A stretch of DNA of 64,000 nt, taken from Ferrimonas balearica DSM 9799 (GTDB lineage: Bacteria > Pseudomonadota > Gammaproteobacteria > Enterobacterales > Shewanellaceae). Below are positions 30,888-39,549 of this stretch, piece by piece. Each line of letters opens with the position of its first letter. The first letter of the stretch is position 1. Location of the stretch: NCBI RefSeq assembly GCF_000148645.1, contig NC_014541.1, positions 2,627,139-2,691,138 of the forward strand. The letters are read 5' to 3'. The notes under the pieces are model-generated. The model was not told the origin of the DNA, ran no database searches, and worked only from the letters and a program-made list of their open reading frames with translations. Both the position numbers and the translations under genes were made by a program.

Positions 30888-31439
30888 CTAATTCGCCATT
30901 TTCTGGCTGTCTTTCAGGATCCATTCAACCGCAGCTGGCAGATCTTCCCCTTTCCAGTCCACCTCCTGATGCGCATGGCGCAGTTCTCCCACCATCAAAG
31001 TGGCTTTGACGCCTGCCGCCTGACCGGCCTGCATATCACTGATGCGGTCCCCGACCAGGTAAGAACTGCTCAGGTCAATGTGATGTTCCCGGGCACCGCG
31101 CAACAACATGCCCGGTTTTGGCTTGCGGCAGTCACATCGGGTATCCAGGCCATCGAAATCGGGATGATGCGGGCAGTGGTATACGTCGGTGAGGCTGACC
31201 CCGCCATCCAGAAACTGTTGTTTCATCCAGGCGGTCAGAGTTTGGAAGTCGGTTTCACTGTAGAGCTGACGCGCGATGCCCGACTGGTTGGTCACGATCA
31301 CCAGAGCAAAGCCCGCTTCCGCCAGACGGCGGCAGGCCTCCACCACACCGGGGAGGATTTCGCACTCCTCAATGAAACCAACGTAACCGGTATCTCGATT
31401 GATAACCCCATCACGGTCTAAAAACACGGCCGGACGCAC
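30888..31439 (-). CDS. gmhB: D-glycero-beta-D-manno-heptose 1,7-bisphosphate 7-phosphatase
   Basis: A HAD phosphatase of LPS heptose synthesis. The 183-residue protein has FLDRDGVIN with the nucleophile Asp at 8 and the acid at 10, the motif II TNQSGIAR, the zinc site C89-H91-C102-C104 (CPHH..CDC) and the motif IV GDRISDM. The start is a GTG preceded by GGGAG. It lies directly upstream of the rRNA promoter and is divergent from metN, exactly as in E. coli; no terminator separates it from the rRNA promoter. Confidence 0.94.
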   Translation of the reverse strand: MRPAVFLDRDGVINRDTGYVGFIEECEILPGVVEACRRLAEAGFALVIVTNQSGIARQLYSETDFQTLTAWMKQQFLDGGVSLTDVYHCPHHPDFDGLDTRCDCRKPKPGMLLRGAREHHIDLSSSYLVGDRISDMQAGQAAGVKATLMVGELRHAHQEVDWKGEDLPAAVEWILKDSQKMAN

Positions 31440-31606
31440 TCACACTCTCCCAGGGATAAAGAATTTGGCGGCCAGTATTCCTACCGGAGACGCCAAGGTC
31501 AAAAACTTCGCCCTCTCTATGGCGATGAAACCGACGGTTTTACCGGGATTTCTCACTCTGACGCCCCCAGCCCACCTTTAGCTCACTTTAAATCACCGGC
31601 GATTTT

Positions 31607-31660
31607 AGACGGCTAAATGTCTAAATGGCCATTGACAGGCGTCTGGACGTCCAAATAGAC
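31607..31660 (+). promoter_or_regulatory. MetJ operator and promoter of metNIQ
   Basis: Several 8-bp met boxes related to AGACGTCT follow each other: AGACGGCT, AAATGTCT, then AGGCGTCT and GGACGTCC. They overlap a sigma-70 promoter with TTGACA at 31632-31637 and a TAGACT-like -10 at 31656-31661. MetJ with S-adenosylmethionine should repress metNIQ here. Confidence 0.75.
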
Positions 31661-31719
31661 TGCGTGCCACAGGCAGCCAAAAGTGCCGCCCAGATAAATA
31701 GAAAGAGAACGAACCAGGT

Positions 31720-32754
31720 ATGATCCGACTTCACGCTGTTTCCAAGTCCTACCGCCAGGGCGATCGGGTCATCCCCGCGCTCAAGCCGCTGGACCTGCAC
31801 GTTCCCGCAGGGACCATCTTTGGCATCATCGGCAGTTCCGGGGCGGGTAAGAGCACCCTCATCCGCTGCGTTAACCTGCTTGAGCAACCTGACGCCGGTC
31901 AGATCGTGATAGACGGCCAGGACCTGACTCAGCTTAACGCCGCAGGTCTGCGCCAGGCCCGCCAGCAGATTGCGATGATCTTCCAGCACTTTAATCTGCT
32001 GGCCTCCCGCACCGTCTATCAGAATGTGGCCCTGCCGCTGGAACTGGCTGGCGCCGGTAAGTCTGCCATCCGCAACAAAGTGGAATCCTTGCTGGAGCTG
32101 GTTGGGCTGTCCGATAAAGCCGATGCCTATCCGGCCAATCTGTCCGGAGGCCAGAAGCAACGCGTAGCCATCGCCCGGGCGTTGGCCAACGACCCCAAGG
32201 TGTTGCTTTGCGATGAAGCCACCTCTGCGTTGGATCCCGAGACCACCAAGTCGATCCTGACGCTGCTGAAAACCATTAATCAAAAGCTCGGCCTGACCAT
32301 TCTGCTGATCACCCACGAGATGGAGGTGGTTAAGCAGATTTGCGACCGCGTGGGCATCATTGATCAGGGTGAGTTGATTGAGCAGGGCGAGGTCGGCCCC
32401 TTCTTTGCCAACGCAAAGACCGAACTGGCACGCCGATTTATCCGCTCTACCCTGCATCTGGATATCCCGGAGCAGTACCGCTCTGCGCTGCGCGCCGAAC
32501 CGGGCGACAACGCCCTGCCCCTGATCCGTCTGAGCTTCCATGGCGACAGCGTTGATGCCCCGGTGATCACTCAGGCCGCCAAACGCTTTGGCATCGACAT
32601 CAGCATTCTCAGCGCCCAGATGGAATACGTCGGCGGCACCAAGTTCGGCCTGATGCTGGCTGAACTGATGGGGGATGCTGAAGCGGTATCCGGCGCCACC
32701 GCGTACCTGGTTGAACACAATATTGATGTCGAGGTTCTGGGTTATGTCCACTGA
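31720..32754 (+). CDS. metN: Methionine ABC transporter ATP-binding protein
   Basis: The ATPase of the MetNIQ methionine importer. The 344-residue protein has Walker [10 protein letters not shown] at 38-46, the signature LSGGQKQR and Walker [14 protein letters not shown], plus a C-terminal NIL/ACT-like domain from about residue 265, which senses methionine and blocks transport. MetJ boxes precede it. It overlaps metI by 11 bases, so the two are translationally coupled. Confidence 0.95.
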   Translation: MIRLHAVSKSYRQGDRVIPALKPLDLHVPAGTIFGIIGSSGAGKSTLIRCVNLLEQPDAGQIVIDGQDLTQLNAAGLRQARQQIAMIFQHFNLLASRTVYQNVALPLELAGAGKSAIRNKVESLLELVGLSDKADAYPANLSGGQKQRVAIARALANDPKVLLCDEATSALDPETTKSILTLLKTINQKLGLTILLITHEMEVVKQICDRVGIIDQGELIEQGEVGPFFANAKTELARRFIRSTLHLDIPEQYRSALRAEPGDNALPLIRLSFHGDSVDAPVITQAAKRFGIDISILSAQMEYVGGTKFGLMLAELMGDAEAVSGATAYLVEHNIDVEVLGYVH

Positions 32755-33397
32755 TCTGCTTCCCCTGCTGTGGAACGCCACCCAGCAAACCCTGCAAATG
32801 GTTTTCCTGTCGGGCCTGCTGGCCGCACTGGTGGGCATTCCGCTGGGTGTGGTGCTTCACCTGACCAAAACCGGCCAGCTGATGGCTAACCCCTGGGTTA
32901 ACCGGGTACTGGGCACGCTGGTCAATGCGGGCCGCTCCGTTCCCTTTATTATCCTGCTGGTGGCCATCATCCCGTTCACCCGCATGGTGGTTGGTACCAG
33001 TATTGGCACCATGGCCGCAGTCGTGCCCCTGACTGTGGGCGCCATCCCCTTTATCGCCAGACTGATCGAAGGCGCGCTGATGGAAGTGCCTTCAGGATTG
33101 GTCGAGGCCGCCCAGGCAATGGGTGCCAGCCCGGCACAGATCGTCAGCAAGGTGATCCTGCCCGAGGCCCTGCCCGGCATCGTCAACAGCATCACCATCA
33201 CCCTGGTCACTCTGGTCAGCTACTCCGCCATGGCCGGTGCCGTTGGGGCCGGTGGGCTGGGTGACCTGGGCATCCGCTACGGTTACTACCGCTTTGAGCT
33301 CGATGTGATGCTCGCCACCATCGTTATCCTGCTGGTGCTGGTTCAAGCCCTGCAGAGCGCCGGTGACGCTTTGGTTCGTCGCATCGACCACCGCTGA
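32744..33397 (+). CDS. metI: Methionine ABC transporter permease
   Basis: A 217-residue permease with five or six membrane helices. Seen: the N-terminus [30 protein letters not shown] and the coupling loop [28 protein letters not shown]. The ATG at 32744 overlaps the end of metN. The longer open frame upstream lies inside metN and is not real. MetQ follows 37 bases later. Confidence 0.94.
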   Translation: MSTDLLPLLWNATQQTLQMVFLSGLLAALVGIPLGVVLHLTKTGQLMANPWVNRVLGTLVNAGRSVPFIILLVAIIPFTRMVVGTSIGTMAAVVPLTVGAIPFIARLIEGALMEVPSGLVEAAQAMGASPAQIVSKVILPEALPGIVNSITITLVTLVSYSAMAGAVGAGGLGDLGIRYGYYRFELDVMLATIVILLVLVQALQSAGDALVRRIDHR

Positions 33398-33434
33398 TTC
33401 AAATAACAACGCATAAATGAAGAAGGACAACACC

Positions 33435-34226
33435 ATGAACCTGTTTCGCTCCCTGATTGCTGGCGCTGCGGCCCTGGCCCTGACTGCCTGCGGTGGCTCT
33501 GACGAGAACGTACTGAAACTGGGCGCCATTGCCGGCCCGGAAGCCCAGGTGGCTGAAGTCGCCGCTGAGCTGGCCAAACAGCAGTTTGGTCTTGAGGTAG
33601 AGGTGGTGCCCTTTACCGACTACGTCACTCCCAATGCCGCCCTGAACGACGGCAGCATCGACATCAACGCGTTCCAGCATCGTCCCTACCTGGAGGGTCA
33701 GGTGGAAGCACGCGGCTACCAACTGGTGGCCGTGGCCAACACCTTTGTCTATCCGATTGCCGCATACTCCAGCAAGATCCGCAGCCTGGATGAGCTGAAC
33801 ATCGGCGATAAAGTGGCCCTGCCCAATGACCCGACTAACCTGGGGCGCTCACTGGTGCTGCTGGAGAAGCAGGGCCTGCTGACCCTGAAGCCCGGCGCGG
33901 GCATCAATGCCACCCCCCGCGACATCATCGACAACCCCAAGCAGATTGAGATCCTTGAGCTGGAAGCGGCTCAGCTGCCCCGCGCCCTGCAGGACGTCAG
34001 CTTCGCCATCATCAACAACACCTTTGCCGGCCAGGCTGGCCTGACTCTGGAAAAAGATGGTCTGTTTGTCGAAGCCAAGGACAGCCCCTACGTCAACCTG
34101 ATCGTGGCTCGCACCAACAATCAGGATGACCCGCGCATCGCCCAGTTTATTCAGGCCTACCAATCCGATGCGGTTTACCAGAAAGCTCAGGAGCTGTTCA
34201 GCGGCAACATCGTCAAAGGCTGGTAA
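33435..34226 (+). CDS. metQ: Methionine-binding lipoprotein MetQ
   Basis: The substrate-binding lipoprotein of the importer, 263 residues. Signal peptide MNLFRSLIAGAAALALTAC with the lipidated Cys at 19, then GGSDENVLKLGAIAGPEAQV, with VVPFTDYVTPNAALNDGSIDINAFQHRPYL in the ligand-binding lobe. The ATG at 33435 has AAGGA seven bases upstream; an in-frame ATG 18 bases before lacks one. A terminator follows. Confidence 0.95.
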   Translation: MNLFRSLIAGAAALALTACGGSDENVLKLGAIAGPEAQVAEVAAELAKQQFGLEVEVVPFTDYVTPNAALNDGSIDINAFQHRPYLEGQVEARGYQLVAVANTFVYPIAAYSSKIRSLDELNIGDKVALPNDPTNLGRSLVLLEKQGLLTLKPGAGINATPRDIIDNPKQIEILELEAAQLPRALQDVSFAIINNTFAGQAGLTLEKDGLFVEAKDSPYVNLIVARTNNQDDPRIAQFIQAYQSDAVYQKAQELFSGNIVKGW

Positions 34227-34246
34227 TCGCTCTTCCTTATCAATGC

Positions 34247-34272
34247 GGGCCTCCTTCAGGAGGCCCTTTTTC
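34247..34272 (+). terminator. metNIQ terminator
   Basis: The hairpin GGGCCTCC-ttca-GGAGGCCC is followed by TTTTTCG. Confidence 0.92.
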
Positions 34273-34403
34273 GTGGTCTCCCCCCAACCAGACTTGAATC
34301 AAGCGTCTGTAATCGGGCGCCTTTTCACACACATTGGGCTTTAATTAACCATTGCCAGTCGGTAACGTAACCACAGCAATCGACCAATACAGGAAGCCCC
34401 CCC

Positions 34404-34994
34404 ATGTCCACCATCATTACCCTCGTGGTTCTGGCGGTTATCGCCCTTTACGTTGTCAGCATCTACAACAAGCTGGTTAATCTGAAAAACCGCCACCAGA
34501 ACGCGTTTGCCCAGATCGAAGTGCAACTCAAGCGCCGTTATGACCTGATCCCCAACCTGGTGGAAACCGCCAAGGGTTACCTCAAGCATGAGCGGGAAAC
34601 TCTGGAAGCGGTGATCAGTGCCCGTAATCAGGCCATGGCCGGTCTGCAGGCCGCCAGCGCCGACCCCACCTCCGCCAGCGGCATCGCTCAGTTGGCTGGT
34701 GGCGAATCCGCTCTGACCTCTGCGCTGGGCCGCCTCAATGTCGTCATGGAGGCCTACCCGGACCTGAAAGCCAATCAGAATATGATGCAGGTGTCCGAAG
34801 AGCTCACCACCACCGAGAACCGCGTCGCCTTTGCCCGCCAGGCCTTCAATGACGCCGTTACCGCTTACAACAGCTACAAGCAGCAGTTCCCGCCGGTGGT
34901 GTTTGCCGGCATGTTTGGCCACGGCCAGGACGCCAACCTGCTTGAGTTTGAGGACAGTGCCGCCATCCAGGCTGCCCCCAAAGTGCAGTTCTAA
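34404..34994 (+). CDS. lemA: LemA family protein
   Basis: A 196-residue membrane protein with an N-terminal transmembrane helix (residues 3-22) facing the periplasm with a coiled-coil body. Family landmarks: YNKLVNLKNRHQNAFAQIEVQLKRRYDLIPNLVETAKGYLKHE and the later TENRVAFARQAFNDAVTAYN. LemA proteins often stand next to M48 or HtpX-type proteases or TPM proteins, and this copy is followed by an M48 peptidase 12 bases downstream, so the two are co-transcribed. Function of LemA is not known in detail. Confidence 0.92.
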   Translation: MSTIITLVVLAVIALYVVSIYNKLVNLKNRHQNAFAQIEVQLKRRYDLIPNLVETAKGYLKHERETLEAVISARNQAMAGLQAASADPTSASGIAQLAGGESALTSALGRLNVVMEAYPDLKANQNMMQVSEELTTTENRVAFARQAFNDAVTAYNSYKQQFPPVVFAGMFGHGQDANLLEFEDSAAIQAAPKVQF

Positions 34995-35006
34995 AGGTCA
35001 GCTGAA

Positions 35007-36797
35007 ATGGATTTCTTTGCCCAACAGGACCAGGCCCGGCGTCGTACCGGGCAGTTGGTTGGCCTGTTTATCCTGGCCGTACTCTGCATCATCGCCCTGA
35101 TTAACCTGCTCACTCAGATGCTGTTCATTAGTCTGGACCCTCCCCCGAACGGCCAACCCCTGCCCTCACTGATGGATCGGCTGATGTCGATGGACACGGT
35201 GATGATTGGGGTGGCCACCCTAGCGGTGATCACCCTGGTCAGTCTGTTTAAATGGCTGATGTTGCGGGGAGGCGGAGCCGCCGTCGCGGAATCCATGGGG
35301 GGCCGCCGCCTCAACGCCAATACCGCCACCGGCCAGGAGCAGCGTCTGCTCAACGTGGTGGAGGAGATGGCCATTGCGGCGGGTACCAGCGTGCCGCCGG
35401 TCTATCTGCTGGATAATGAGAGCGGCATTAATGCCTTTGCCGCAGGCCACAGTCCCCGGGATGCCGTCATTGGTGTCACCCGGGGGGCACTGGACGCCTT
35501 TGACCGCAACCAGTTGCAGGGCGTGATTGCCCACGAGTTCAGTCATATCCTTAACGGCGATATGCGGCTCAATCTCAGGCTGATGGCGGTTCTGGCGGGC
35601 ATCTTGTTTATCAGCCACATCGGTGAACTGCTGATGCACAGCAGTCGTGGTCGCAGCAAAGAGAGCGGCCAGTTGGCCCTGTTGGGAATAGGCTTGTTGG
35701 TGCTTGGCTGGATCGGCACCCTGTTTGGCAAAGCCATCAAGGCCGCCGTCAGCCGTCAGCGGGAGTTTCTCGCAGACGCCTCCGCCGTGCAGTTTACCCG
35801 TAACCCCAATGGCATTGCTGACGCGCTCAAGCTGATTGGCGCCAGTCAGTTCAGCAGTTCGGTCAACCACGCCAATGCCAGCGAATCCAGCCACCTGTTT
35901 TTTGGCAATATCCGCCCGAAAACCCATTGGCTGGCCACCCATCCGCCGCTGGAAGATCGCATCCGCGCCATCGAACCGCATTGGGATGGCAAATACGCGC
36001 CGGTGGTTAAGCAGATGGCGCGACGACAGGCCGCCCAGCAACCCGCCCCGTCACAACCGGAGGCGGCTGCCGCTCCCAGTCCCGCCAGCCGCCTGATGGC
36101 GGTCACGTTGCTGGCCGCGCTGCCCGCCACGCTGAAAGACGCCAGTCATGAACCGGAGCAAGCACGAGAGTTGGCGTTGGCGTTACTCTGGCCCGGCCCG
36201 GACTACGACGGCCTGCCTGAGTTGCACAGCGCGATCCGGTCCAGCATTGAAGTCCTGGTGCCACAACTGGCTGAACTGACACCCCGGCAAAAGCTGACCC
36301 TGCTGGAGTTGATGCCGCCGGCCCTGGGGATGCTCTCTGACAACCAGCGCACCCTGCTGCTGGAACAGCTGCAGCGATTGTGGCAAGCCCAGCCGGATCA
36401 GCTGGGGCCCTGGATTGTCTGGTCGACCCTCAACCACTTTCTCACCCCGGCACCCAAACCGCTGCCCCGCAACGCTGAGAAAGACGCCAGCCTGGCACTG
36501 CTGGGGCTGTTGGCACACCAGGGGCACAGCGACGAACAGCAGCGGGAACGAGCGTTTTTCCGCGGCGCCAACGCCATCACCGTCTATAACGCCCAATGGC
36601 CCGGTGATCCGGACTGGCCCAAGCTCAGTGACACCCTGCCCGCTCTGGTTCACCTGCGCCCGGAACAGAAGCGCAAGCTGATCCGTGCCATTGAGCTTTG
36701 TGTGGCTCAGGACGGAGTGGAATCGGAACAGGAGAAGGTTCTGGTACAGCTGTTTGCGCTGCTGCTGGAGGCGCCCATCGCACTGCAGGACGCCTGA
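35007..36797 (+). CDS. M48 family metallopeptidase with long C-terminal domain
   Basis: A 596-residue protein. Residues 16-38 and 64-85 are membrane helices, followed by the peptidase with the zinc motif HEFSH at 176-180, NGDMRLN after it, a further helix pair (about 190-245), and the third ligand in REFLADASAVQFT. This part resembles HtpX. From about residue 340 a Pro/Ala-rich linker leads into a roughly 250-residue alpha-helical domain absent from HtpX, with a TerB-like look. It is paired with lemA. Proteases of this kind clear damaged membrane proteins; a specific role is not known. Confidence 0.88.
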   Translation: MDFFAQQDQARRRTGQLVGLFILAVLCIIALINLLTQMLFISLDPPPNGQPLPSLMDRLMSMDTVMIGVATLAVITLVSLFKWLMLRGGGAAVAESMGGRRLNANTATGQEQRLLNVVEEMAIAAGTSVPPVYLLDNESGINAFAAGHSPRDAVIGVTRGALDAFDRNQLQGVIAHEFSHILNGDMRLNLRLMAVLAGILFISHIGELLMHSSRGRSKESGQLALLGIGLLVLGWIGTLFGKAIKAAVSRQREFLADASAVQFTRNPNGIADALKLIGASQFSSSVNHANASESSHLFFGNIRPKTHWLATHPPLEDRIRAIEPHWDGKYAPVVKQMARRQAAQQPAPSQPEAAAAPSPASRLMAVTLLAALPATLKDASHEPEQARELALALLWPGPDYDGLPELHSAIRSSIEVLVPQLAELTPRQKLTLLELMPPALGMLSDNQRTLLLEQLQRLWQAQPDQLGPWIVWSTLNHFLTPAPKPLPRNAEKDASLALLGLLAHQGHSDEQQRERAFFRGANAITVYNAQWPGDPDWPKLSDTLPALVHLRPEQKRKLIRAIELCVAQDGVESEQEKVLVQLFALLLEAPIALQDA

Positions 36798-36800
36798 ACA

Positions 36801-37124
36801 TCAATGGGGGGGCGACAGGGAGTGGTCGTCGTCCCATACCGCTAAAGGCGATGCGGACAACGTCCCATCGGCACTCAGCAGATAGTGGTACTCACAATAG
36901 GCATTGCAACACAGGCACCGGCCACGGGCACTCACCACGCAGCGGTTGCCCGCCAATGGCGTTATCCGTCCCCGGACCTGGGGCAGTTCGATGCTCTGGC
37001 CGCACGCATCACACTCGGCACGGAACCCCTTAAACGAGGCACCGTTTTCGAACCGGTAGGGCAGCACATCCTTGAGCGGGGGTAACAGAGTCCATTCGAT
37101 TTGAGCGCGGGTTAATTGAGTCAT
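36801..37124 (-). CDS. Hypothetical protein with paired cysteines
   Basis: A 107-residue protein I do not recognise. It has five cysteines: CDACGQ near residue 38-41, one in RCVVSA and two in RCLCCNAYC, so it could bind zinc through two pairs. It is soluble, with no signal peptide or membrane segment. Its stop codon lies four bases past that of the convergent peptidase gene, and its start is weak (no clear ribosome site). It sits alone between the peptidase and the hydroxyproline cluster. Confidence 0.6.
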   Translation of the reverse strand: MTQLTRAQIEWTLLPPLKDVLPYRFENGASFKGFRAECDACGQSIELPQVRGRITPLAGNRCVVSARGRCLCCNAYCEYHYLLSADGTLSASPLAVWDDDHSLSPPH

Positions 37125-37196
37125 TATCAGCTCATCTCGTAGGGGAATCTTAACTCTAGTCCAGCATTGTTAAAGGCGAGAGATTTGATGAGTGGG

Positions 37197-37225
37197 ATGA
37201 CAATGGCGCGGCGTCACCGTATTAT
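37197..37225 (+). promoter_or_regulatory. Promoter of the reductase-pepP-yeaD unit
   Basis: ATGACA (37197-37202) and TATTAT (37220-37225) with a 17-base spacer match sigma-70 hexamers in five of six positions each. The predicted start, near 37232, is just before the TTGTATACAA palindrome. Confidence 0.55.
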
Positions 37226-37242
37226 CAAAGCCCCGAAAGGAT

Positions 37243-37254
37243 ATTGTATACAAA
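37243..37254. promoter_or_regulatory. TTGTATACAA palindrome, candidate GntR/FCD operator 1
   Basis: ATTGTATACAAA lies 8 to 19 bases before the reductase start and downstream of the predicted promoter. The same 10-base core is at 42705-42716. It is a candidate site for the GntR protein encoded at 46341. Confidence 0.6.
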
Positions 37255-37261
37255 GTTGACT

Positions 37262-38203
37262 ATGGAACAGCTTAACGCCGCTCAGGTTCACGCCGCCCTG
37301 CCCTTTCAGCGGCTGGTACCGGCCTTGCGCCGTGCCTTCGCCGAAGGTGCCACCGTCCCCCTCCGTCACCACCACGATATGGCGCACCCTGGCCATCGCG
37401 AGACCACTCTGCTGCTGATGCCCGCCTGGCAGGATGGCGACAAGGCCGGGGTAAAAGTCGTCACGGTTGCCCCCCATAACGTTGACCGCCCCAGCATCCA
37501 GGGCATCTACCTGCTGCTGGACCTGCCCACCGGCACGCCGGAACTGATGATGGATGCCCCGGCCCTGACCGCACGCCGCACCGCAGCCGCTTCCGCCCTA
37601 GCCGCAAGCCACCTCGCCCCCGAGCAGGCCGAAACGCTTCTGATGATCGGCACCGGCACCCTGGCACCACTGTTGATCGAAGCGCACGCCTCAGTGCGCC
37701 CCATCCGCCGGGTCAAGCTGTGGGGACGCAACCCCGACAAGGCACGGGCTCTGGCCGAAACACTGGGCCACCTCGACCTGACCATCGAACTGGTGACCGA
37801 CCTCGCCAGCGCCGCCCAACAGGCCGACATCATCAGCGTCGCCACCCTGTCGCAAACCCCGCTGCTCAAAGGCGAATGGCTGCGACCGGGCCAGCACGTG
37901 GATCTGGTCGGTGCCTACCGCCCCGATATGCGTGAAGCCGATGATGAGGCGGTGCGCCGCTGCCAACTGTTCGTCGACAGCCGCGAAGGCGCCATGAAAG
38001 AGACCGGCGATCTGGCCATTCCCCTGGCCCAGGGCGTTATCCAGCCGGAGGACATCCAGGCCACCTTGTTTGACCTGAGCCGTAAAACCCATCCCGGCCG
38101 CACCGACCCACAGGCACTGACCCTGTTCAAATCGGTGGGCCATGCCCTTGAAGATCTCGCTGCCGCCCGTGAAGTGGAGCGGCACTGGAAGGAACCATCA
38201 TGA
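37262..38203 (+). CDS. Ornithine cyclodeaminase/mu-crystallin family; probable delta1-pyrroline-2-carboxylate reductase
   Basis: A 313-residue NAD(P)-dependent protein. Seen: the substrate loop RHHHDMAHPGHRETTLLLMPAW, AGVKVVTVAPHN, the Rossmann motif IGTGTLAPLLIEA and VGAYRPDMREADDE near the end. In hydroxyproline clusters members of this family reduce delta1-pyrroline-2-carboxylate to proline, the second step after trans-3-hydroxyproline dehydratase; that enzyme is encoded at 41585-42610, which supports the call. The start is uncertain: ATG 37262 is preferred, but a TTG at 37244 lies closer to an AAAGG. It overlaps pepP by four bases. Confidence 0.8.
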   Translation: MEQLNAAQVHAALPFQRLVPALRRAFAEGATVPLRHHHDMAHPGHRETTLLLMPAWQDGDKAGVKVVTVAPHNVDRPSIQGIYLLLDLPTGTPELMMDAPALTARRTAAASALAASHLAPEQAETLLMIGTGTLAPLLIEAHASVRPIRRVKLWGRNPDKARALAETLGHLDLTIELVTDLASAAQQADIISVATLSQTPLLKGEWLRPGQHVDLVGAYRPDMREADDEAVRRCQLFVDSREGAMKETGDLAIPLAQGVIQPEDIQATLFDLSRKTHPGRTDPQALTLFKSVGHALEDLAAAREVERHWKEPS

Positions 38204-39549
38204 CCCCACAACAGCACCGTGAGCGGTTAAGCCAACTGCTGGACAGCAACAGCGCCGTTATCGTTGTCGGTTCACCGCAACGGACCCGCTCAAAGAACCA
38301 GCCCTACCGCTTTACCCAAAATAAGGATTTCCTCTACCTGACCGGTTTTCACGAGCCGGATGCGGTGGCGCTGATCCGCCCCGGCCATGCCCAGCCCTAC
38401 GTGGTGTTCTGCCGCGCCAAAGATCCCGCCATGGAAACCAGTTTCGGTGCCCGACTTGGCCCGGAAGGGGCTGTCGCGGAACTGGGCGCCGATCTGGCCT
38501 TTCCCATCGAGCAGATTGACGAACAGTTGCCCGCCCTGCTGGAGGACCGCCAGCGTGTCCTGCTGGGGGACGAAGAGAACCGCTTTACTGTGCAGGCGTG
38601 GCAATGGATTAACCAACAGCGCCACAGCGTCCGGTTTGATGACCGCCGCCATTTCCGTTCACTGGAACCGCTGGCTGGCTTGCTGCACGAGATGCGGGTG
38701 ATCAAAACCGATGCGGAGATTGCCGCCATTCGCCATGCCGTCGACGCGGCCTGCGATGCCCATCGGGTGGTGATGGCCAACACCGCACCCGGTGTCAATG
38801 AGCGCCAGCTCAGCATGGCGTTCAACGCCGCCCTGGCGAACTGGGATTGCGATACCGATCCCTACCCCAACATTGTGGCCGGCGGCCCCCGCGCCATGTG
38901 CCTGCACTATGACGAGAACGATAAGGTGCTGGAAGACGGCCAGGTGCTGCTGATTGATGCCGGCGCCGAGTTCCGCGGCTACGCCTCCGACATCACTCGT
39001 ACCTATCCGGTCAGCGGTCGGTTCAGCGAGCCCCAACGACAGCTGTATCAACTGGTGCTGGCCAGTCTCGATGCTGCCATCGACGAAGTGGTACCCGGCG
39101 CCCCCTGGGGCAACATCTATGAGCGTGCCTGCCGGGTGCTGACCGAAGGGCTGGTGGAGCTGGGCATTCTGCACGGCGACATCGACACCCTGTTGGCGGA
39201 ACAGGCTCATAAACGCTTCACCGTGCACAAAACCGGCCACTACATGGGGCTGGATGTGCATGACGTGGGCCAGTATCGACAGCCCAATGGCGACTGGCGC
39301 CCACTGCAGCCGGGCATGGTGCTGACCATCGAGCCGGGGATCTACATCCCCGACAGCGCCGATGACGTCGACCCACGCTGGCGCGGCATCGCCGTACGAA
39401 TTGAAGATGACATTCTGGTCACCCATACTGGGGCCGAAAATCTTTCGGCAGCCGCACCACGTACCGTGGCCGAGCTGGAAGCGCTGGTCGGCAGCGCCCC
39501 CATTACCAGGAGTGTCCATGTCCCCTCTGATCCTGCACTGTGCAGATAG
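38200..39549 (+). CDS. pepP: Xaa-Pro aminopeptidase (PepP-like)
   Basis: A 449-residue M24B metallopeptidase that releases the N-terminal residue from X-Pro peptides. The fold is complete: aminopeptidase P N-domain (to about 165, with RFTQNKDFLYLTGFHEPDAV) and the pita-bread domain with metal ligands D253 and D264 (DAGAEFRGYASDITRTYP), His in GHYMGLDVHDVG, and the Glu of EPGIY and of RIEDDI. E. coli PepP is similar in length and sequence but sits in a ubiquinone operon. Here it overlaps the reductase by four bases and yeaD by 32, inside a hydroxyproline cluster, where it could process collagen-type peptides. Confidence 0.9.
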   Translation: MTPQQHRERLSQLLDSNSAVIVVGSPQRTRSKNQPYRFTQNKDFLYLTGFHEPDAVALIRPGHAQPYVVFCRAKDPAMETSFGARLGPEGAVAELGADLAFPIEQIDEQLPALLEDRQRVLLGDEENRFTVQAWQWINQQRHSVRFDDRRHFRSLEPLAGLLHEMRVIKTDAEIAAIRHAVDAACDAHRVVMANTAPGVNERQLSMAFNAALANWDCDTDPYPNIVAGGPRAMCLHYDENDKVLEDGQVLLIDAGAEFRGYASDITRTYPVSGRFSEPQRQLYQLVLASLDAAIDEVVPGAPWGNIYERACRVLTEGLVELGILHGDIDTLLAEQAHKRFTVHKTGHYMGLDVHDVGQYRQPNGDWRPLQPGMVLTIEPGIYIPDSADDVDPRWRGIAVRIEDDILVTHTGAENLSAAAPRTVAELEALVGSAPITRSVHVPSDPALCR

